Shown here: one piece after another, positions 16,176-25,582 of the stretch
Layout: each line of letters starts with the position of its first letter
How positions within the stretch are numbered: position 1 is the stretch's first letter
Assembly (NCBI RefSeq): GCF_002632755.1
Contig: NZ_NJAK01000001.1
Location: forward strand, 1,922,001 to 1,986,000
Length of the DNA stretch: 64,000 bases
Direction: 5' to 3'
Source of the DNA: Xenorhabdus ishibashii
Lineage (GTDB): Bacteria; Pseudomonadota; Gammaproteobacteria; Enterobacterales; Enterobacteriaceae
Notes under the pieces: generated by a model
What the model was told of the DNA's origin: nothing
The model's database searches: none
Seen by the model: only the letters and a program-made list of their open reading frames with translations
Position numbers and translations under genes: made by a program

Positions 16176-17018
16176 ATGTTAAGTTATCGCCACAGTTTCC
16201 ATGCCGGCAACCACGCTGATGTGTTAAAGCATACAGTGCAAAGTCTGATCATTGAGTCGCTTAAAGTAAAAGAAAAACCTTTCCTATATTTGGATACCCA
16301 CTCTGGCGCAGGGCGCTATCATTTGAGTAGAGAACATGCCGAGCGCACGGGAGAATATCTGGAAGGTATTGCCCGTATTTGGCAGCGTGATGATATCCCC
16401 GAAGAATTGGCTGCGTATATGGATGTTGTGAAGGCGCTGAATCCACAGGGTTCTTTGCGTTATTACCCTGGTTCTCCGCTGATTGCCCGTCACTTATTGC
16501 GTGAGCATGATGAACTTAATCTGAGTGAATTGCATCCTAGCGATTTTCCGCTGTTACGTACGGAATTCTCCCGCGACAGACGCGCCCGTGTTCTGCGGGA
16601 AGATGGTTTTCAGCAGTTGAAATCAAAACTGCCGCCAAAAAGCCGTCGTGGATTTGTACTGATCGACCCGTCTTATGAATTGAAATCGGATTATCTGAAT
16701 GTCGTTCAGGGTATTCAGGAAGGGCATAAGCGCTTTGCTACAGGTACTTATGCATTGTGGTATCCTGTTGTTCTGCGTCAGCAGATTAAACGCTTGATGA
16801 AGGGGCTGGAAGCCGCTGGTATTCGTAAGATTTTACAAATTGAACTTGGTGTGCGCCCTGATAGTGATCAACGTGGTATGACGGCATCAGGCATGATCGT
16901 CATTAATCCACCGTGGAAATTAGAACAGCAGATGAAGGCCGTATTACCTTGGCTACATCAGGTACTGGTTCCTGAAGAAACAGGACATACCTTAGTGGAA
17001 TGGATTGTTCCCGAATAA
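16176..17018 (+). CDS. rlmJ: 23S rRNA (adenine2030-N6)-methyltransferase RlmJ
   Basis: The protein has 280 residues and matches RlmJ over its whole length (MLSYRHSFHAGNHADVLKHT, FLYLDTHSGAGRYHL, YYPGSPLIAR, ALWYPVVLRQQIKR). It uses S-adenosylmethionine to methylate A2030 of 23S rRNA. The catalytic N6-methyltransferase motif, normally DPPY, reads DPSY here (residues 164-167). The gene is followed by gor, the same order as in E. coli. AGGAAATAAATTA lies ahead of the ATG. Confidence 0.95.
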   Translation: MLSYRHSFHAGNHADVLKHTVQSLIIESLKVKEKPFLYLDTHSGAGRYHLSREHAERTGEYLEGIARIWQRDDIPEELAAYMDVVKALNPQGSLRYYPGSPLIARHLLREHDELNLSELHPSDFPLLRTEFSRDRRARVLREDGFQQLKSKLPPKSRRGFVLIDPSYELKSDYLNVVQGIQEGHKRFATGTYALWYPVVLRQQIKRLMKGLEAAGIRKILQIELGVRPDSDQRGMTASGMIVINPPWKLEQQMKAVLPWLHQVLVPEETGHTLVEWIVPE

Positions 17019-17223
17019 GGTAAAGGTTCAATATGGCGTCATTATAAATGTATTGTTATTCAATTGATTACCTATGAAAAAACTGTGGCGCGATATTACT
17101 AGATAGCCGTGGCCTATGGCAGCAAGAGTTAGAATCTCCCACCGTCAATGATAACTTTTTGTAATAATGACGTTAGGTTGAACTTGAGCAGTAACTTAAT
17201 TGATTAGACGGAAGTGACCTAAG

Positions 17224-18576
17224 ATGAGTAAACATTACGATTATATTGCAATTGGTGGTGGCAGTGGCGGTATTGCTTCTATTAACCGTGCAGCCATGTA
17301 TGGGCAAAAATGTGCCCTGATTGAAGCAAAAGCATTAGGTGGAACATGTGTTAATGTGGGCTGTGTACCAAAGAAAGTGATGTGGCATGCTGCTCAAGTT
17401 GCGGAATCTATTCATCAATATGGCCCCGATTATGGTTTTGATACCACCGTTAATCATTTTGACTGGAAAAAACTCATTGCCAGCCGTACTGCTTATATTG
17501 ATCGTATCCATCAGTCATATGAACGTGTATTGAATAACAATAAAGTTGATGTTATTCAAGGATTCGCCCGTTTTATTGATGCACATACTATCGAGGTTAA
17601 TGGCGAAAAAATCACGGCCGACCATATCCTTATAGCAACAGGTGGTCGTCCTGTGCGTCCAGATATTCCTGGTGCTGAATATGGCATTGATTCAGATGGT
17701 TTCTTCGAGCTTAATGAAATGCCGAGGCGAGTTGCTGTGGTAGGGGCTGGCTATATTGCTGTTGAAATCGCGGGTGTTTTGAATGCATTAGGTAGTGAAA
17801 CGCATCTGTTTGTTCGTAAACATGCACCTTTGCGCTCTTTCGATCCTATGATTGTGGAAACATTGTTGGAAGTTATCAAAACTGAAGGGCCAACATTGCA
17901 TACAGAAGCAATATTACAGTCTGTAATTAAACATAGTGATGGTAGCCTGACTGTTAAATTGCAGGATGGTCGGGAGCAGATTGTTGATACGCTAATCTGG
18001 GCAATTGGTCGTGAACCGATGACGGATAATCTGAATCTGGCCGCAACAGGTGTTGAACTGAATAAAAAAGGCTATATCCAAGTCGATAAGTATCAGAACA
18101 CCAATGTTAATGGTATTTATGCGGTTGGTGATAACACAGGAGCGGTGGAGTTGACGCCAGTTGCGATTGCGGCAGGGCGTCGTTTGTCAGAGCGTCTGTT
18201 TAATAACAAACCTGATGAGCATCTGGATTACACTAATATACCAACCGTGGTATTTAGTCATCCGCCAATTGGTACCGTAGGTTTGACGGAACCACAGGCA
18301 AAGGCTCAGTATGGCGAAGATCAGGTTAAGGTTTATACATCGTCATTCACCGCAATGTACACCGCAGTGACGCAGCACCGTCAGCCATGTCGTATGAAGC
18401 TGGTCTGTATGGGAGCCAATGAAAAGATAGTCGGCATCCACGGCATCGGTTTTGGCATGGATGAAATACTGCAAGGTTTTGCAGTTGCGCTGAAAATGGG
18501 GGCAACGAAAAAGGATTTTGATAATACGGTTGCTATCCATCCCACGGCAGCGGAAGAGTTTGTGACTATGAGATAG
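17224..18576 (+). CDS. gor: Glutathione reductase
   Basis: The 450-residue flavoprotein reduces oxidised glutathione with NADPH in the cytoplasm. Visible motifs are the FAD-binding GGGSGG near the N-terminus, the redox-active disulfide in [13 protein letters not shown], the second dinucleotide fold ([15 protein letters not shown]), the FAD motif [10 protein letters not shown] and the dimer-interface histidine segment AIHPTAAEE at the C-terminus. Length and motif order are normal. The 205 bases between rlmJ and gor contain no other supported gene. Confidence 0.97.
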   Translation: MSKHYDYIAIGGGSGGIASINRAAMYGQKCALIEAKALGGTCVNVGCVPKKVMWHAAQVAESIHQYGPDYGFDTTVNHFDWKKLIASRTAYIDRIHQSYERVLNNNKVDVIQGFARFIDAHTIEVNGEKITADHILIATGGRPVRPDIPGAEYGIDSDGFFELNEMPRRVAVVGAGYIAVEIAGVLNALGSETHLFVRKHAPLRSFDPMIVETLLEVIKTEGPTLHTEAILQSVIKHSDGSLTVKLQDGREQIVDTLIWAIGREPMTDNLNLAATGVELNKKGYIQVDKYQNTNVNGIYAVGDNTGAVELTPVAIAAGRRLSERLFNNKPDEHLDYTNIPTVVFSHPPIGTVGLTEPQAKAQYGEDQVKVYTSSFTAMYTAVTQHRQPCRMKLVCMGANEKIVGIHGIGFGMDEILQGFAVALKMGATKKDFDNTVAIHPTAAEEFVTMR

Positions 18577-18630
18577 GAAGATGGTGCAGGGAAAGCATTT
18601 TCTTATTCTTATGATTTTATGATTAATTGA

Positions 18631-18655
18631 AAACCACGTTCTATGGGCGTGGTTT
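18631..18655 (+). terminator. Hairpin after gor
   Basis: AAACCACG (18631-18638) pairs with CGTGGTTT (18648-18655). No long T run follows, so this is a weak or bidirectional terminator between convergent gor and the ATPase/nuclease pair. Confidence 0.45.
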
Positions 18656-18736
18656 GCAATAGATTTTGGCTCTGCCTCATTGGTTTTTGGGTTTGACGGT
18701 GACAGAGTTGGCAGCGGCTTGTGTTTAGGGCTTTTA

Positions 18737-19291
18737 TTATTGAGAGGCAGATAGTTCGCTCTTTCTTATTACTGGGCATTGAGTTAATACTCGGTTCCAT
18801 TGTTGTACAGTCATACAATGTACTTTAAAAGATTTTTTCCATCCTCTTTCGGGGCCTTTTATCCAATCTGTATGCCAAAGTTTATGTTTTAAACCATCAA
18901 GTTCGGCAGGTTGTAATGATGATAAACCAATGAGAGTGATATATTGCATAGGTTTGTCTACTATGCCTTGTTCTAAGCTGAGATAGATCAAGCTATCGCG
19001 TAGCTTAGGAAATAACTCTTTATTAATAAGGTGGTCGCTTTGCAGCTTGTGTCGGAACTTTGTTTGTTCTTTTTCTTTAAGATGATTAGGGATCACTCCA
19101 TTTTCAGGATCTTTTATTTCTATTAACCAAAGTTGGTTTGACCATTCGAATACAAAATCGACGGATTTCAGTAAGTGACTGAGACCATGCCCCTCGGAAC
19201 CTTTTTTATCTAATTTTCTTACTGATTGCGCTTTAGAAAAATCGAAATACAGATCACCTTCAATCCACTCAGGATGCATTTGTGCTGTCAT
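18737..19291 (-). CDS. Predicted PD-(D/E)XK-like nuclease, partner of the adjoining ATPase
   Basis: The 184-residue soluble protein contains SVDFVFEW then LWLIEIKDPE: Asp45, Glu58 and Lys60 fit the D...ExK metal-binding core of restriction-endonuclease-like folds. This motif reading is mine and not proven. The ATG overlaps the stop of the upstream ATPase gene by 4 bases, so both are made from one transcript and probably act together. Coupled ATPase/nuclease pairs of this sort are frequent in phage or plasmid defence. It is placed between gor and lsrK on the minus strand. Confidence 0.5.
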   Translation of the reverse strand: MTAQMHPEWIEGDLYFDFSKAQSVRKLDKKGSEGHGLSHLLKSVDFVFEWSNQLWLIEIKDPENGVIPNHLKEKEQTKFRHKLQSDHLINKELFPKLRDSLIYLSLEQGIVDKPMQYITLIGLSSLQPAELDGLKHKLWHTDWIKGPERGWKKSFKVHCMTVQQWNRVLTQCPVIRKSELSASQ

Positions 19292-20298
19292 CTTGCATCC
19301 CCTAATGAATGTTGAATTTCAAGGTCATATAGACGTAAATATTCATCAGCAATCTTATTGGGTGTCACATCTTTATATTGTTCAAACATATGTTTTATTA
19401 CACCATCTTGTTTGGTTCTTTCTAGAGCAAAATAACGTATAGGGCTGTTTTGCTGCTTAGCAAACTCCAGTTCTTTCAAAAAAGCATAGTTATGTGTTGC
19501 AACGAAGATTTGTACACCTCGTTCGGCGAGCATTACGAGTATTTTCGCGACATTCTGCATTAAAGAAGGATTAAGATTAGCTTCTGGTTCATCCCAAAAC
19601 AGAGTGTTATCTCTGAATAGAGAGCCATTATGAATGAGTTGCCAAATTAGTGCTAATTTGCGATGGCCTTCAGCGATCAAAGAAATTTCTAATTTAGAAT
19701 TCCCGGAAGTTAACTGGAATTCTTCTCCATGAAGACTGACACGGCCTCCGACTGTTTTACGAATTAATTCCAGCAAGGGTTGCTCATCTTTAAGTGGCAT
19801 TCCTTTGCGAGCAGGTAGGTAAGCTTGTTTTACGATGTCGTAATAAATTTCTTCGAATGCCAGTTCATATTTGTCGTATAACGAAATAAATCCAGGAGCA
19901 AAGGACAATACTTCTTTTACGGGAATAAAAACAGGTGCTTTAGATAAATTAAGTTGACCTTCTACTTCGAAGAGATGATGACGTGTATTGTCGAATTTAA
20001 GGGTAAATGTTTCTTTAAACAGACCACGACGTGAAGTGATATTGACCAATGTACTGGTTGACCCTTTTTGGCGAGCCACTAGTCTGGAAACGTTACCACC
20101 ACTTGGACGAAAGACATTCGCGAGTTTCTGTTTTAACTCATCGGCATTGTGCCCTTTTTGTTGCACACAATATAACAGTTTCATTAAATGGGTTTTACCG
20201 GTTCCGTTTTCACCGATAAAGATGTTTATTCCAGAAACAAATTCAAATTTAATCTGCTTAAAAGCACTAAAATTTGTTAATTCTAAGGTGGTAAACAT
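19288..20298 (-). CDS. AAA-type ATPase (AAA_15/AAA_21-like, ABC-ATPase fold)
   Basis: The 336-residue protein has Walker A GENGTGKT (residues 29-36), an ABC-like signature region (EGHRKLALIWQLI), Walker B LFWDEPEANLNP (Asp236-Glu237) and the switch histidine in VATHNYAFLKEL. The large insert between A and B is typical of RecF/SMC-like regulators of single-operon systems such as abortive infection genes. No Toprim domain is present, so it is not an OLD nuclease by itself. The nuclease function would come from the downstream gene, with which it overlaps. Confidence 0.75.
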   Translation of the reverse strand: MFTTLELTNFSAFKQIKFEFVSGINIFIGENGTGKTHLMKLLYCVQQKGHNADELKQKLANVFRPSGGNVSRLVARQKGSTSTLVNITSRRGLFKETFTLKFDNTRHHLFEVEGQLNLSKAPVFIPVKEVLSFAPGFISLYDKYELAFEEIYYDIVKQAYLPARKGMPLKDEQPLLELIRKTVGGRVSLHGEEFQLTSGNSKLEISLIAEGHRKLALIWQLIHNGSLFRDNTLFWDEPEANLNPSLMQNVAKILVMLAERGVQIFVATHNYAFLKELEFAKQQNSPIRYFALERTKQDGVIKHMFEQYKDVTPNKIADEYLRLYDLEIQHSLGDAR

Positions 20299-20419
20299 GG
20301 CGCACTCCTATCCGGCTGTTTTTGTAAGAGTAATGGCTTTAGTATGACTGAGCAAGCCGCTACACTTGCTCAATTTTCGCTTACAAATTTCATTTACAAC
20401 TGGAAATAACAACTGGAAA

Positions 20420-22012
20420 TCACAACCCCGGCGCCTTCCATAATGAAGTTGTGAGCCCATTATCCACCAGATGCAGTTGGTCTGCATACACTGCCTGCCA
20501 ATCTTCCTTCGCTTTTTGGTAAACCTCACGGTGGCTCAAATTTGGTTGGTATTCCCGCTCCCAACGTACCAATCTTTCTCCTGTTGCGGGCAATGAATCA
20601 TATAAGCCAGCACCAACGCCTGCCGCAATGGCACAACCTAATGCCGTTGCTTCTTTAACTACTGGCACGCGAACAGGCAGGCCGGTAACATCCGATAGAA
20701 TTTGGCTCCAGAGTTTGCCTTTTGAGCCACCACCTGCAAAGACCAGTGAATCTGGTTGGACGCCAGAGAAAGCCGAAACCATATCGAGGTTACAGGCCGA
20801 GACGATAGCTGCGTTTTCTTCCAGTGCCCGAAATAGCGTTGCTTTGTTGCATTTTTCCGGATCAATCGAGAGATTGAGGAAAGATGGCGCAGCGTGATAC
20901 CACGATTTAAAGCGCATGACATCGGAGAAAATCGGCATGATACCATAGGCACCGGCAGGAACCCTTGCCGCCATATCTTCCAGCAGATTATAGGCATCAA
21001 CGCCCAGTCGTTCCGCCAGTAATTTTTCTTCTGCGCAAAAAGCATCGCGAAACCAGCGCATAGTGAGACCAGTAAAGAAACTAATGGATTCTGCTTGTGC
21101 CATGCCGGGAATAACGTGCGGGTTGATGCGGATGTTCATGTTTGGATCGGTGATTGGTTCAGGCAGGTTGACGACTTGCTGCCAGAATGTTCCGCCAAGT
21201 ACTGCGGTTTGGGCGGGTTTAACGACACCAATACCAAGACAGCCGAGTTGAACGTCTCCACCGCCCATAATCACAGGGATGCCGCTGTTCAGGCCGCATT
21301 CTGCCGCTGACTTTTCCGTGATATAGCCGAGCAAGGTTCCCGTTTCTTTGACGGGAGAAAGGAGGTCAGAGCGTAGTCCTGCCATTTCTAACAAACTTGG
21401 GCGCCAGTCGCGGCTGGCTAAATCGAGCATGCCGGTTGTTCCCGCATTAGAGGGATCAACGGCCAGTTCGCCACTGAGCATATAAGCCAGCCAATCGCTG
21501 ATCATGGTTAAGGTACTGGCTTGTCGATAGATATTAGGACGGTGATGTGCCAGCCAAAGCAGGCGCGGCATTGCCCCCAATGCCAATGTTTGGCCGGAAT
21601 AGCGGTAGACGTCATATTCAAAGGTATTATTGTAAAGCTCTTTCAGTTCTCTAACTTCATGACTGGAACGGGCATCTACATTGGCGCATGCCCAGATAGG
21701 ATCGCCATCGCGATTATAAAGGACAATACCTTCCCGCATTGAACAGGCGGCAATGCTTTGAATTGCATTGGCGGGCAATTCCGCCTTGTGCAGTGCCTGT
21801 CGAATACATTGGCAGGCCAGTTGCCAGTTATTTTTCAGATCGAATTCCATCGAACCCGTAATATTCGGTACAGGATGGTGTATCCATTCAGCTTGTCCAA
21901 CGGAAACCTGATTCCCTTCGAGATCAAATATAACTGCACGGATACTGCCAGTTCCGGCATCAAGCGCCATCAAATACTTCCTTGATGGATGAGCATGAGT
22001 GCGTTGATTCAT
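20420..22012 (-). CDS. lsrK: Autoinducer-2 kinase LsrK
   Basis: The protein is 530 residues from the ATG at 22012, which has GAGGATAG just upstream; the frame is open further to 22054. It matches E. coli LsrK throughout ([79 protein letters not shown]). LsrK is a cytoplasmic FGGY kinase that phosphorylates DPD, the open form of AI-2, trapping the signal inside the cell. It is the first gene of the minus-strand half of the lsr locus, followed divergently by lsrR and the lsrA operon. All these partners except lsrF and lsrG are deleted here. Confidence 0.96.
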   Translation of the reverse strand: MNQRTHAHPSRKYLMALDAGTGSIRAVIFDLEGNQVSVGQAEWIHHPVPNITGSMEFDLKNNWQLACQCIRQALHKAELPANAIQSIAACSMREGIVLYNRDGDPIWACANVDARSSHEVRELKELYNNTFEYDVYRYSGQTLALGAMPRLLWLAHHRPNIYRQASTLTMISDWLAYMLSGELAVDPSNAGTTGMLDLASRDWRPSLLEMAGLRSDLLSPVKETGTLLGYITEKSAAECGLNSGIPVIMGGGDVQLGCLGIGVVKPAQTAVLGGTFWQQVVNLPEPITDPNMNIRINPHVIPGMAQAESISFFTGLTMRWFRDAFCAEEKLLAERLGVDAYNLLEDMAARVPAGAYGIMPIFSDVMRFKSWYHAAPSFLNLSIDPEKCNKATLFRALEENAAIVSACNLDMVSAFSGVQPDSLVFAGGGSKGKLWSQILSDVTGLPVRVPVVKEATALGCAIAAGVGAGLYDSLPATGERLVRWEREYQPNLSHREVYQKAKEDWQAVYADQLHLVDNGLTTSLWKAPGL

Positions 22013-22089
22013 AATACTATCCTCATCTGTCGTTATCTTTGTTCGATATGGCACAGGGAATGGATAGATATATAAGCATTATTAGTCGA

Positions 22090-22306
22090 TCAAGTTAGCA
22101 TTGCCTTCACGGTTTGTTCTTCTGTCACCAATGAGTTGGTATAACCCCCTTTCAGTGCAGCAACGATAGCGTCTGCTTTTTCGACACCACCTTTGCGGCC
22201 AAACATCCATTGCTCCATCGCCGATATAGCCGGAATGCATGATGGTTTCTTCGGATAATACGCTTTTCTCTGATACTGATTGTTTCTTATTTAATTTGAT
22301 CGACAT
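22090..22306 (-). pseudogene. lsrR: lsrR remnant (internal deletion and frameshift)
   Basis: The fragment starts [15 protein letters not shown], an LsrR-like N-terminus, and jumps after about 30 codons. In a shifted frame it then reads [20 protein letters not shown] and EQTVKAML before TGA 22090-22092, which is the C-terminal end of SorC/LsrR sugar-binding regulators. The helix-turn-helix and most of the effector domain are missing. Without it the lsr genes lose their phospho-AI-2-responsive repressor. It lies between lsrK and the lsrA operon, as expected for lsrR. Confidence 0.75.
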
Positions 22307-22544
22307 AATAATTTCTTTATCCACGAAGAAAGAATAAGAATAAATATCTCTAATGTACTAGAGTCTTATCGCAAAATTTGAACATATTTAAATGTAGATC
22401 TGATTTTTTCACAAAATGTGATCTGATTATTGAAAAAATCTTAAGTTTTTCATTAGAGTATTGAGAAAATGTTTTTAAAATAAATAAGTGTTCAATTTCA
22501 TATCGGTGCCAGAAACGCAAACCTAAAATTTCATGAGGTACGTG

Positions 22545-22745
22545 ATGTCACAGAGCGATACTGCCACTAATACCAATGATCCGTCTTGCCTGAATCCAAC
22601 TAACAATACTCCGCTTTTAGTTGCTCGTGGGATCAGTAAGCAGTTTTCTGGCTTGATGGGGTTAAAGCAGATTGATTTCGTGTTGGCTCCCACTAAGGCA
22701 CATCAAGATTTCACCAAAGACAATATCAATCAGTTCGATTTCTAA
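22545..22745 (+). pseudogene. lsrA'-'lsrB deletion fusion
   Basis: The first 45 or so codons (from the ATG at 22545, with GAGG 7 bases upstream) match the start of LsrA, the AI-2 importer ATPase (LLVARGISKQFSGLMGLKQI). Before the Walker A motif the sequence changes to DFTKDNINQFDF, the C-terminal end of the AI-2-binding protein LsrB. One in-frame deletion has therefore removed the rest of lsrA, all of lsrC and lsrD, and nearly all of lsrB. The product cannot transport AI-2. lsrF and lsrG follow in normal order. Confidence 0.8.
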
Positions 22746-22791
22746 TTCATGGGGCTAGTACGCAGCCCCTGACACCTTTCTGGAGGGAGAA

Positions 22792-23673
22792 ATGGCAGAT
22801 TTAGATGATATCAAAGATGGTAAAGATTTTGGCATTAATACACCGCAACAGAACACGCTGTTTGGACTGAAAGGCTGTGGTGCGCTGGATTGGGGTATGC
22901 AGTCCCGTTTGTCACGTATTTTCAATCCCACTACCAATAAAACGGTAATGTTGGCATTTGACCACGGTTATTTTCAAGGTCCAACTACGGGTCTGGAACG
23001 TATTGATATCAACATCGCCCCGCTGTTTGAACACACCGATGTGTTGATGTGTACCCGTGGTATCCTGCGCAGTCAGGTTCCGCCTGCAACCAATAAACCA
23101 GTCGTTCTGCGTGCGTCTGGAGCCAACTCGATTCTGACTGAACTGTCCAATGAAGCTGTTGCGGTGGCGATGGAAGATGCACTTCGCCTCAATGTCTGTG
23201 CGGTTGCGGCACAGGTTTATATCGGTTCAGAGCACGAACACCAATCCATCAAGAACATTATTAAGCTGGTGGATCAGGGAACACGTTATGGCATGCCAAC
23301 AATGGCAGTGACGGGTGTCGGTAAAGATATGGTGCGTGACCAACGTTATTTCTCGCTGGCGACTCGCATTGCCGCCGAAATAGGGGCGAACATTATCAAA
23401 ACCTATTATGTCGATAGCGGCTTTGAACGAGTGGTGGCGGGCTGTCCAGTGCCGATTGTGATTGCAGGTGGTAAGAAATTGCCGGAACTGGATGCGTTGA
23501 ATATGTGCTATCAGGCGATTGATCAAGGAGCATCTGGTGTGGATATGGGGCGCAATATTTTCCAGTCGGAAGCACCGGTTGCGATGCTGAAAGCTGTGCA
23601 AGCAGTGGTGCATCATAATGAGAAACCGGCTCAGGCTTATGAGCTTTTCCTGAGTGAGAAAGCCAAGGGGTAA
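22792..23673 (+). CDS. lsrF: LsrF, 3-hydroxy-2,4-pentadione 5-phosphate thiolase
   Basis: This 293-residue class I aldolase-fold protein matches LsrF ([60 protein letters not shown]). It transfers the acetyl group of phosphorylated, isomerised AI-2 to coenzyme A, giving DHAP and acetyl-CoA. GGAGGGAGAA precedes the ATG. It is intact although the transporter genes upstream are deleted. Confidence 0.96.
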   Translation: MADLDDIKDGKDFGINTPQQNTLFGLKGCGALDWGMQSRLSRIFNPTTNKTVMLAFDHGYFQGPTTGLERIDINIAPLFEHTDVLMCTRGILRSQVPPATNKPVVLRASGANSILTELSNEAVAVAMEDALRLNVCAVAAQVYIGSEHEHQSIKNIIKLVDQGTRYGMPTMAVTGVGKDMVRDQRYFSLATRIAAEIGANIIKTYYVDSGFERVVAGCPVPIVIAGGKKLPELDALNMCYQAIDQGASGVDMGRNIFQSEAPVAMLKAVQAVVHHNEKPAQAYELFLSEKAKG

Positions 23674-23677
23674 TAAT

Positions 23678-23977
23678 ATGCATGTCACATTGGTGGAAAT
23701 TAATGTTAGGGCTGACAAAATAGACGAATTTATCGAAGTATTTCGGGATAATCACCTCGGTTCTGTTAAAGAGCCAGGCAATTTACGGTTCGATGTATTG
23801 CGTGATGAAAATATCCCAACCCGATTTTATATCTATGAAGCCTATACTGATGAAGAGGCAGTTGCGGCGCATAAGAAAACCCCCCATTACTTGCGCTGTG
23901 TCGAAAAACTGGAAGCATTGATGACTGAACCCCGCAAAAAAACGACGTTTGTTGGTTTGATGCCGGAAGGGAAGTAA
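23678..23977 (+). CDS. lsrG: LsrG, phospho-AI-2 isomerase
   Basis: The protein is 99 residues from the ATG at 23678, four bases after the lsrF stop, and starts [20 protein letters not shown]. It belongs to the antibiotic biosynthesis monooxygenase-like fold (ABM) and isomerises phospho-DPD before LsrF cleaves it. The conserved segment [20 protein letters not shown] is present. The C-terminus is three residues longer than in E. coli. Confidence 0.95.
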   Translation: MHVTLVEINVRADKIDEFIEVFRDNHLGSVKEPGNLRFDVLRDENIPTRFYIYEAYTDEEAVAAHKKTPHYLRCVEKLEALMTEPRKKTTFVGLMPEGK

Positions 23978-24001
23978 GGCAAAGGTATAGCAGGTGAGAT
24001 T

Positions 24002-24550
24002 TCACTTGTCATGAAATGGAAAATAGGGCTGATTTAACCATTTGGCAATAAATGCTGCTACTTGTTCTGGCTGATTGATATTAAGTTGTGGAAGTGATGT
24101 TACCAGCGCAATATCGCTGGCAATTGCTATGACATAGGGATCGAGGATCTCATCAACGGTATGATTCAGGCCATCTCGATAAAGTGCTATTTTGGGGATT
24201 GGTTCTTGTTTGAATCCTTCAACTAAAATCAGATCCAGCGAGTTTGCATCAAATCGGCTGGCAAGGTAGTAAAGATCCGGTTCCGGCAACTCTGGGGTTT
24301 CAGTCATCAAAGCCCAGCGTTGCTGGCTGGCGACTAACGTTTGTGTAGCACCCGCTTTGCGGAGTTCATAGCTATCTTTGCCTGGCTTATCGACATCCAT
24401 ATTGTGATGAGTATGTTTGATTAGCCCGACGCGGATATGTTGCTGGCGTAACAGTGGGATGACTTGCTTTAATAGTGTTGTTTTTCCGGTTCCACTATAA
24501 GCGGTGATACCCAGAATAGGCAGTACTATACTGTTAGTGCTGTGGTTCAT
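24002..24550 (-). CDS. mobB: Molybdopterin-guanine dinucleotide biosynthesis protein MobB
   Basis: The protein has 182 residues from an ATG that overlaps the mobA stop (ATGA), so I prefer this start to the longer frame reaching 24574. It has a P-loop TAYSGTGKTTLLK near the N-terminus and the family segment VGLIKHTHHNMDVDKPGKDS. MobB is a GTP-binding accessory to MobA in attaching GMP to molybdopterin. Confidence 0.95.
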   Translation of the reverse strand: MNHSTNSIVLPILGITAYSGTGKTTLLKQVIPLLRQQHIRVGLIKHTHHNMDVDKPGKDSYELRKAGATQTLVASQQRWALMTETPELPEPDLYYLASRFDANSLDLILVEGFKQEPIPKIALYRDGLNHTVDEILDPYVIAIASDIALVTSLPQLNINQPEQVAAFIAKWLNQPYFPFHDK

Positions 24551-25149
24551 GCTGGCTCCTGAAGACATTCCCAATGACGGTGTTGCCAGTTATGGCATTC
24601 TTCAGGTGTATTTAAGTTAGTAAAAGCGTTGGGATTAGGAAAATAGACCGCCTTTGCCTTAATCATCTGCATAAAGAACGTGAGTTTTCTATCTCCTAAA
24701 GCGAGATAGCTTTCCAGACGAGGGATTAGGCTGCGGTGCATTAATACCAGAGTAGGATGTGCACGCTCGCAATCATGTGCATAAGCAGCCCAAGCGTTTT
24801 GTTTGTAGTGCCACAGTTTTGCGACCAGATCTTCAGGGAAATTAGGGACATCACAAGGAACAAATATCACCCATTCGTGGATGGCACTTTTTAAAACCGC
24901 CAACATACCTGCCAATGGTCCAGAAAAATCGGCAATGATATCCGGTATGATGGGATAGCCACTCTGGTGATAAATCCCCAGATTGCGATTAGCATTAATC
25001 AACAATTCATGAACCTGAGGCTGCAATCTTGTAGCAATGTGTTGGTATAGTGGCGCATTGTTAAATTGCAGCAATCCTTTGTCGTTTCCCCCCATGCGGG
25101 TGGATAATCCCCCCGCCAGAATTGCGCCACTGATTTTTGGATGCGTCAT
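24547..25149 (-). CDS. mobA: Molybdenum cofactor guanylyltransferase MobA
   Basis: The protein has 200 residues with the nucleotidyltransferase signature LAGGLSTRMGGNDKGLL and the metal-binding VPCDVPNFP segment. It transfers GMP from GTP to Mo-molybdopterin to form the MGD cofactor of DMSO reductase-family enzymes. It forms an operon with mobB through a 4-base overlap and is divergent from yihD, as in E. coli. Confidence 0.96.
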   Translation of the reverse strand: MTHPKISGAILAGGLSTRMGGNDKGLLQFNNAPLYQHIATRLQPQVHELLINANRNLGIYHQSGYPIIPDIIADFSGPLAGMLAVLKSAIHEWVIFVPCDVPNFPEDLVAKLWHYKQNAWAAYAHDCERAHPTLVLMHRSLIPRLESYLALGDRKLTFFMQMIKAKAVYFPNPNAFTNLNTPEECHNWQHRHWECLQEPA

Positions 25150-25294
25150 GTTAAATTACCTGATATTGGGCAATGAAATGTTTCTAACCATGCTGCTTGA
25201 GGTGGCAGTATAACTTTACGCTGATTGACAGACCAATGCTTTCTCTGAGCCATTAACCCTGCTAATTTGTATCGTGATTTATAAGGAACTAAAA

Positions 25295-25564
25295 ATGAAG
25301 TATCACCGCCTCAATGAAGTTATCGAACTTTTACATCCAGTATGGAAAAATGAGCCGGATTTGAATCTGGTAGCGCTGTTGCAAAAACTGGCTGATGAAG
25401 CGGGGTTCACAGGGCAGTTGTCTGAATTAACGGATGATATTCTGATTTATCATCTGAAAATGCGCGGTACGGATAGCCATGCCGAAATCCCTGGGTTGAA
25501 AAAAGATTATGAAGAAGATTTTAAGACAGCGTTGTTGCGTGCTCGGGGTATTATTAAAGATTAA
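25295..25564 (+). CDS. yihD: YihD family protein (DUF1040)
   Basis: The 89-residue small soluble protein starts [20 protein letters not shown]. The start at 25295 is chosen because AAGGA lies 7 bases upstream; the frame is open 7 codons earlier. Its function is unknown. It sits in the conserved order mobA-yihD-srkA-dsbA. Confidence 0.93.
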   Translation: MKYHRLNEVIELLHPVWKNEPDLNLVALLQKLADEAGFTGQLSELTDDILIYHLKMRGTDSHAEIPGLKKDYEEDFKTALLRARGIIKD

Positions 25565-25582
25565 TGAAGAGAGAACTGTGTT

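Noticed and set aside
22545..22745. Treating the short ABC-like protein as a working ATPase
   Set aside because: The sequence leaves LsrA before the Walker A loop and ends in the LsrB C-terminus, so no nucleotide-binding site is present.
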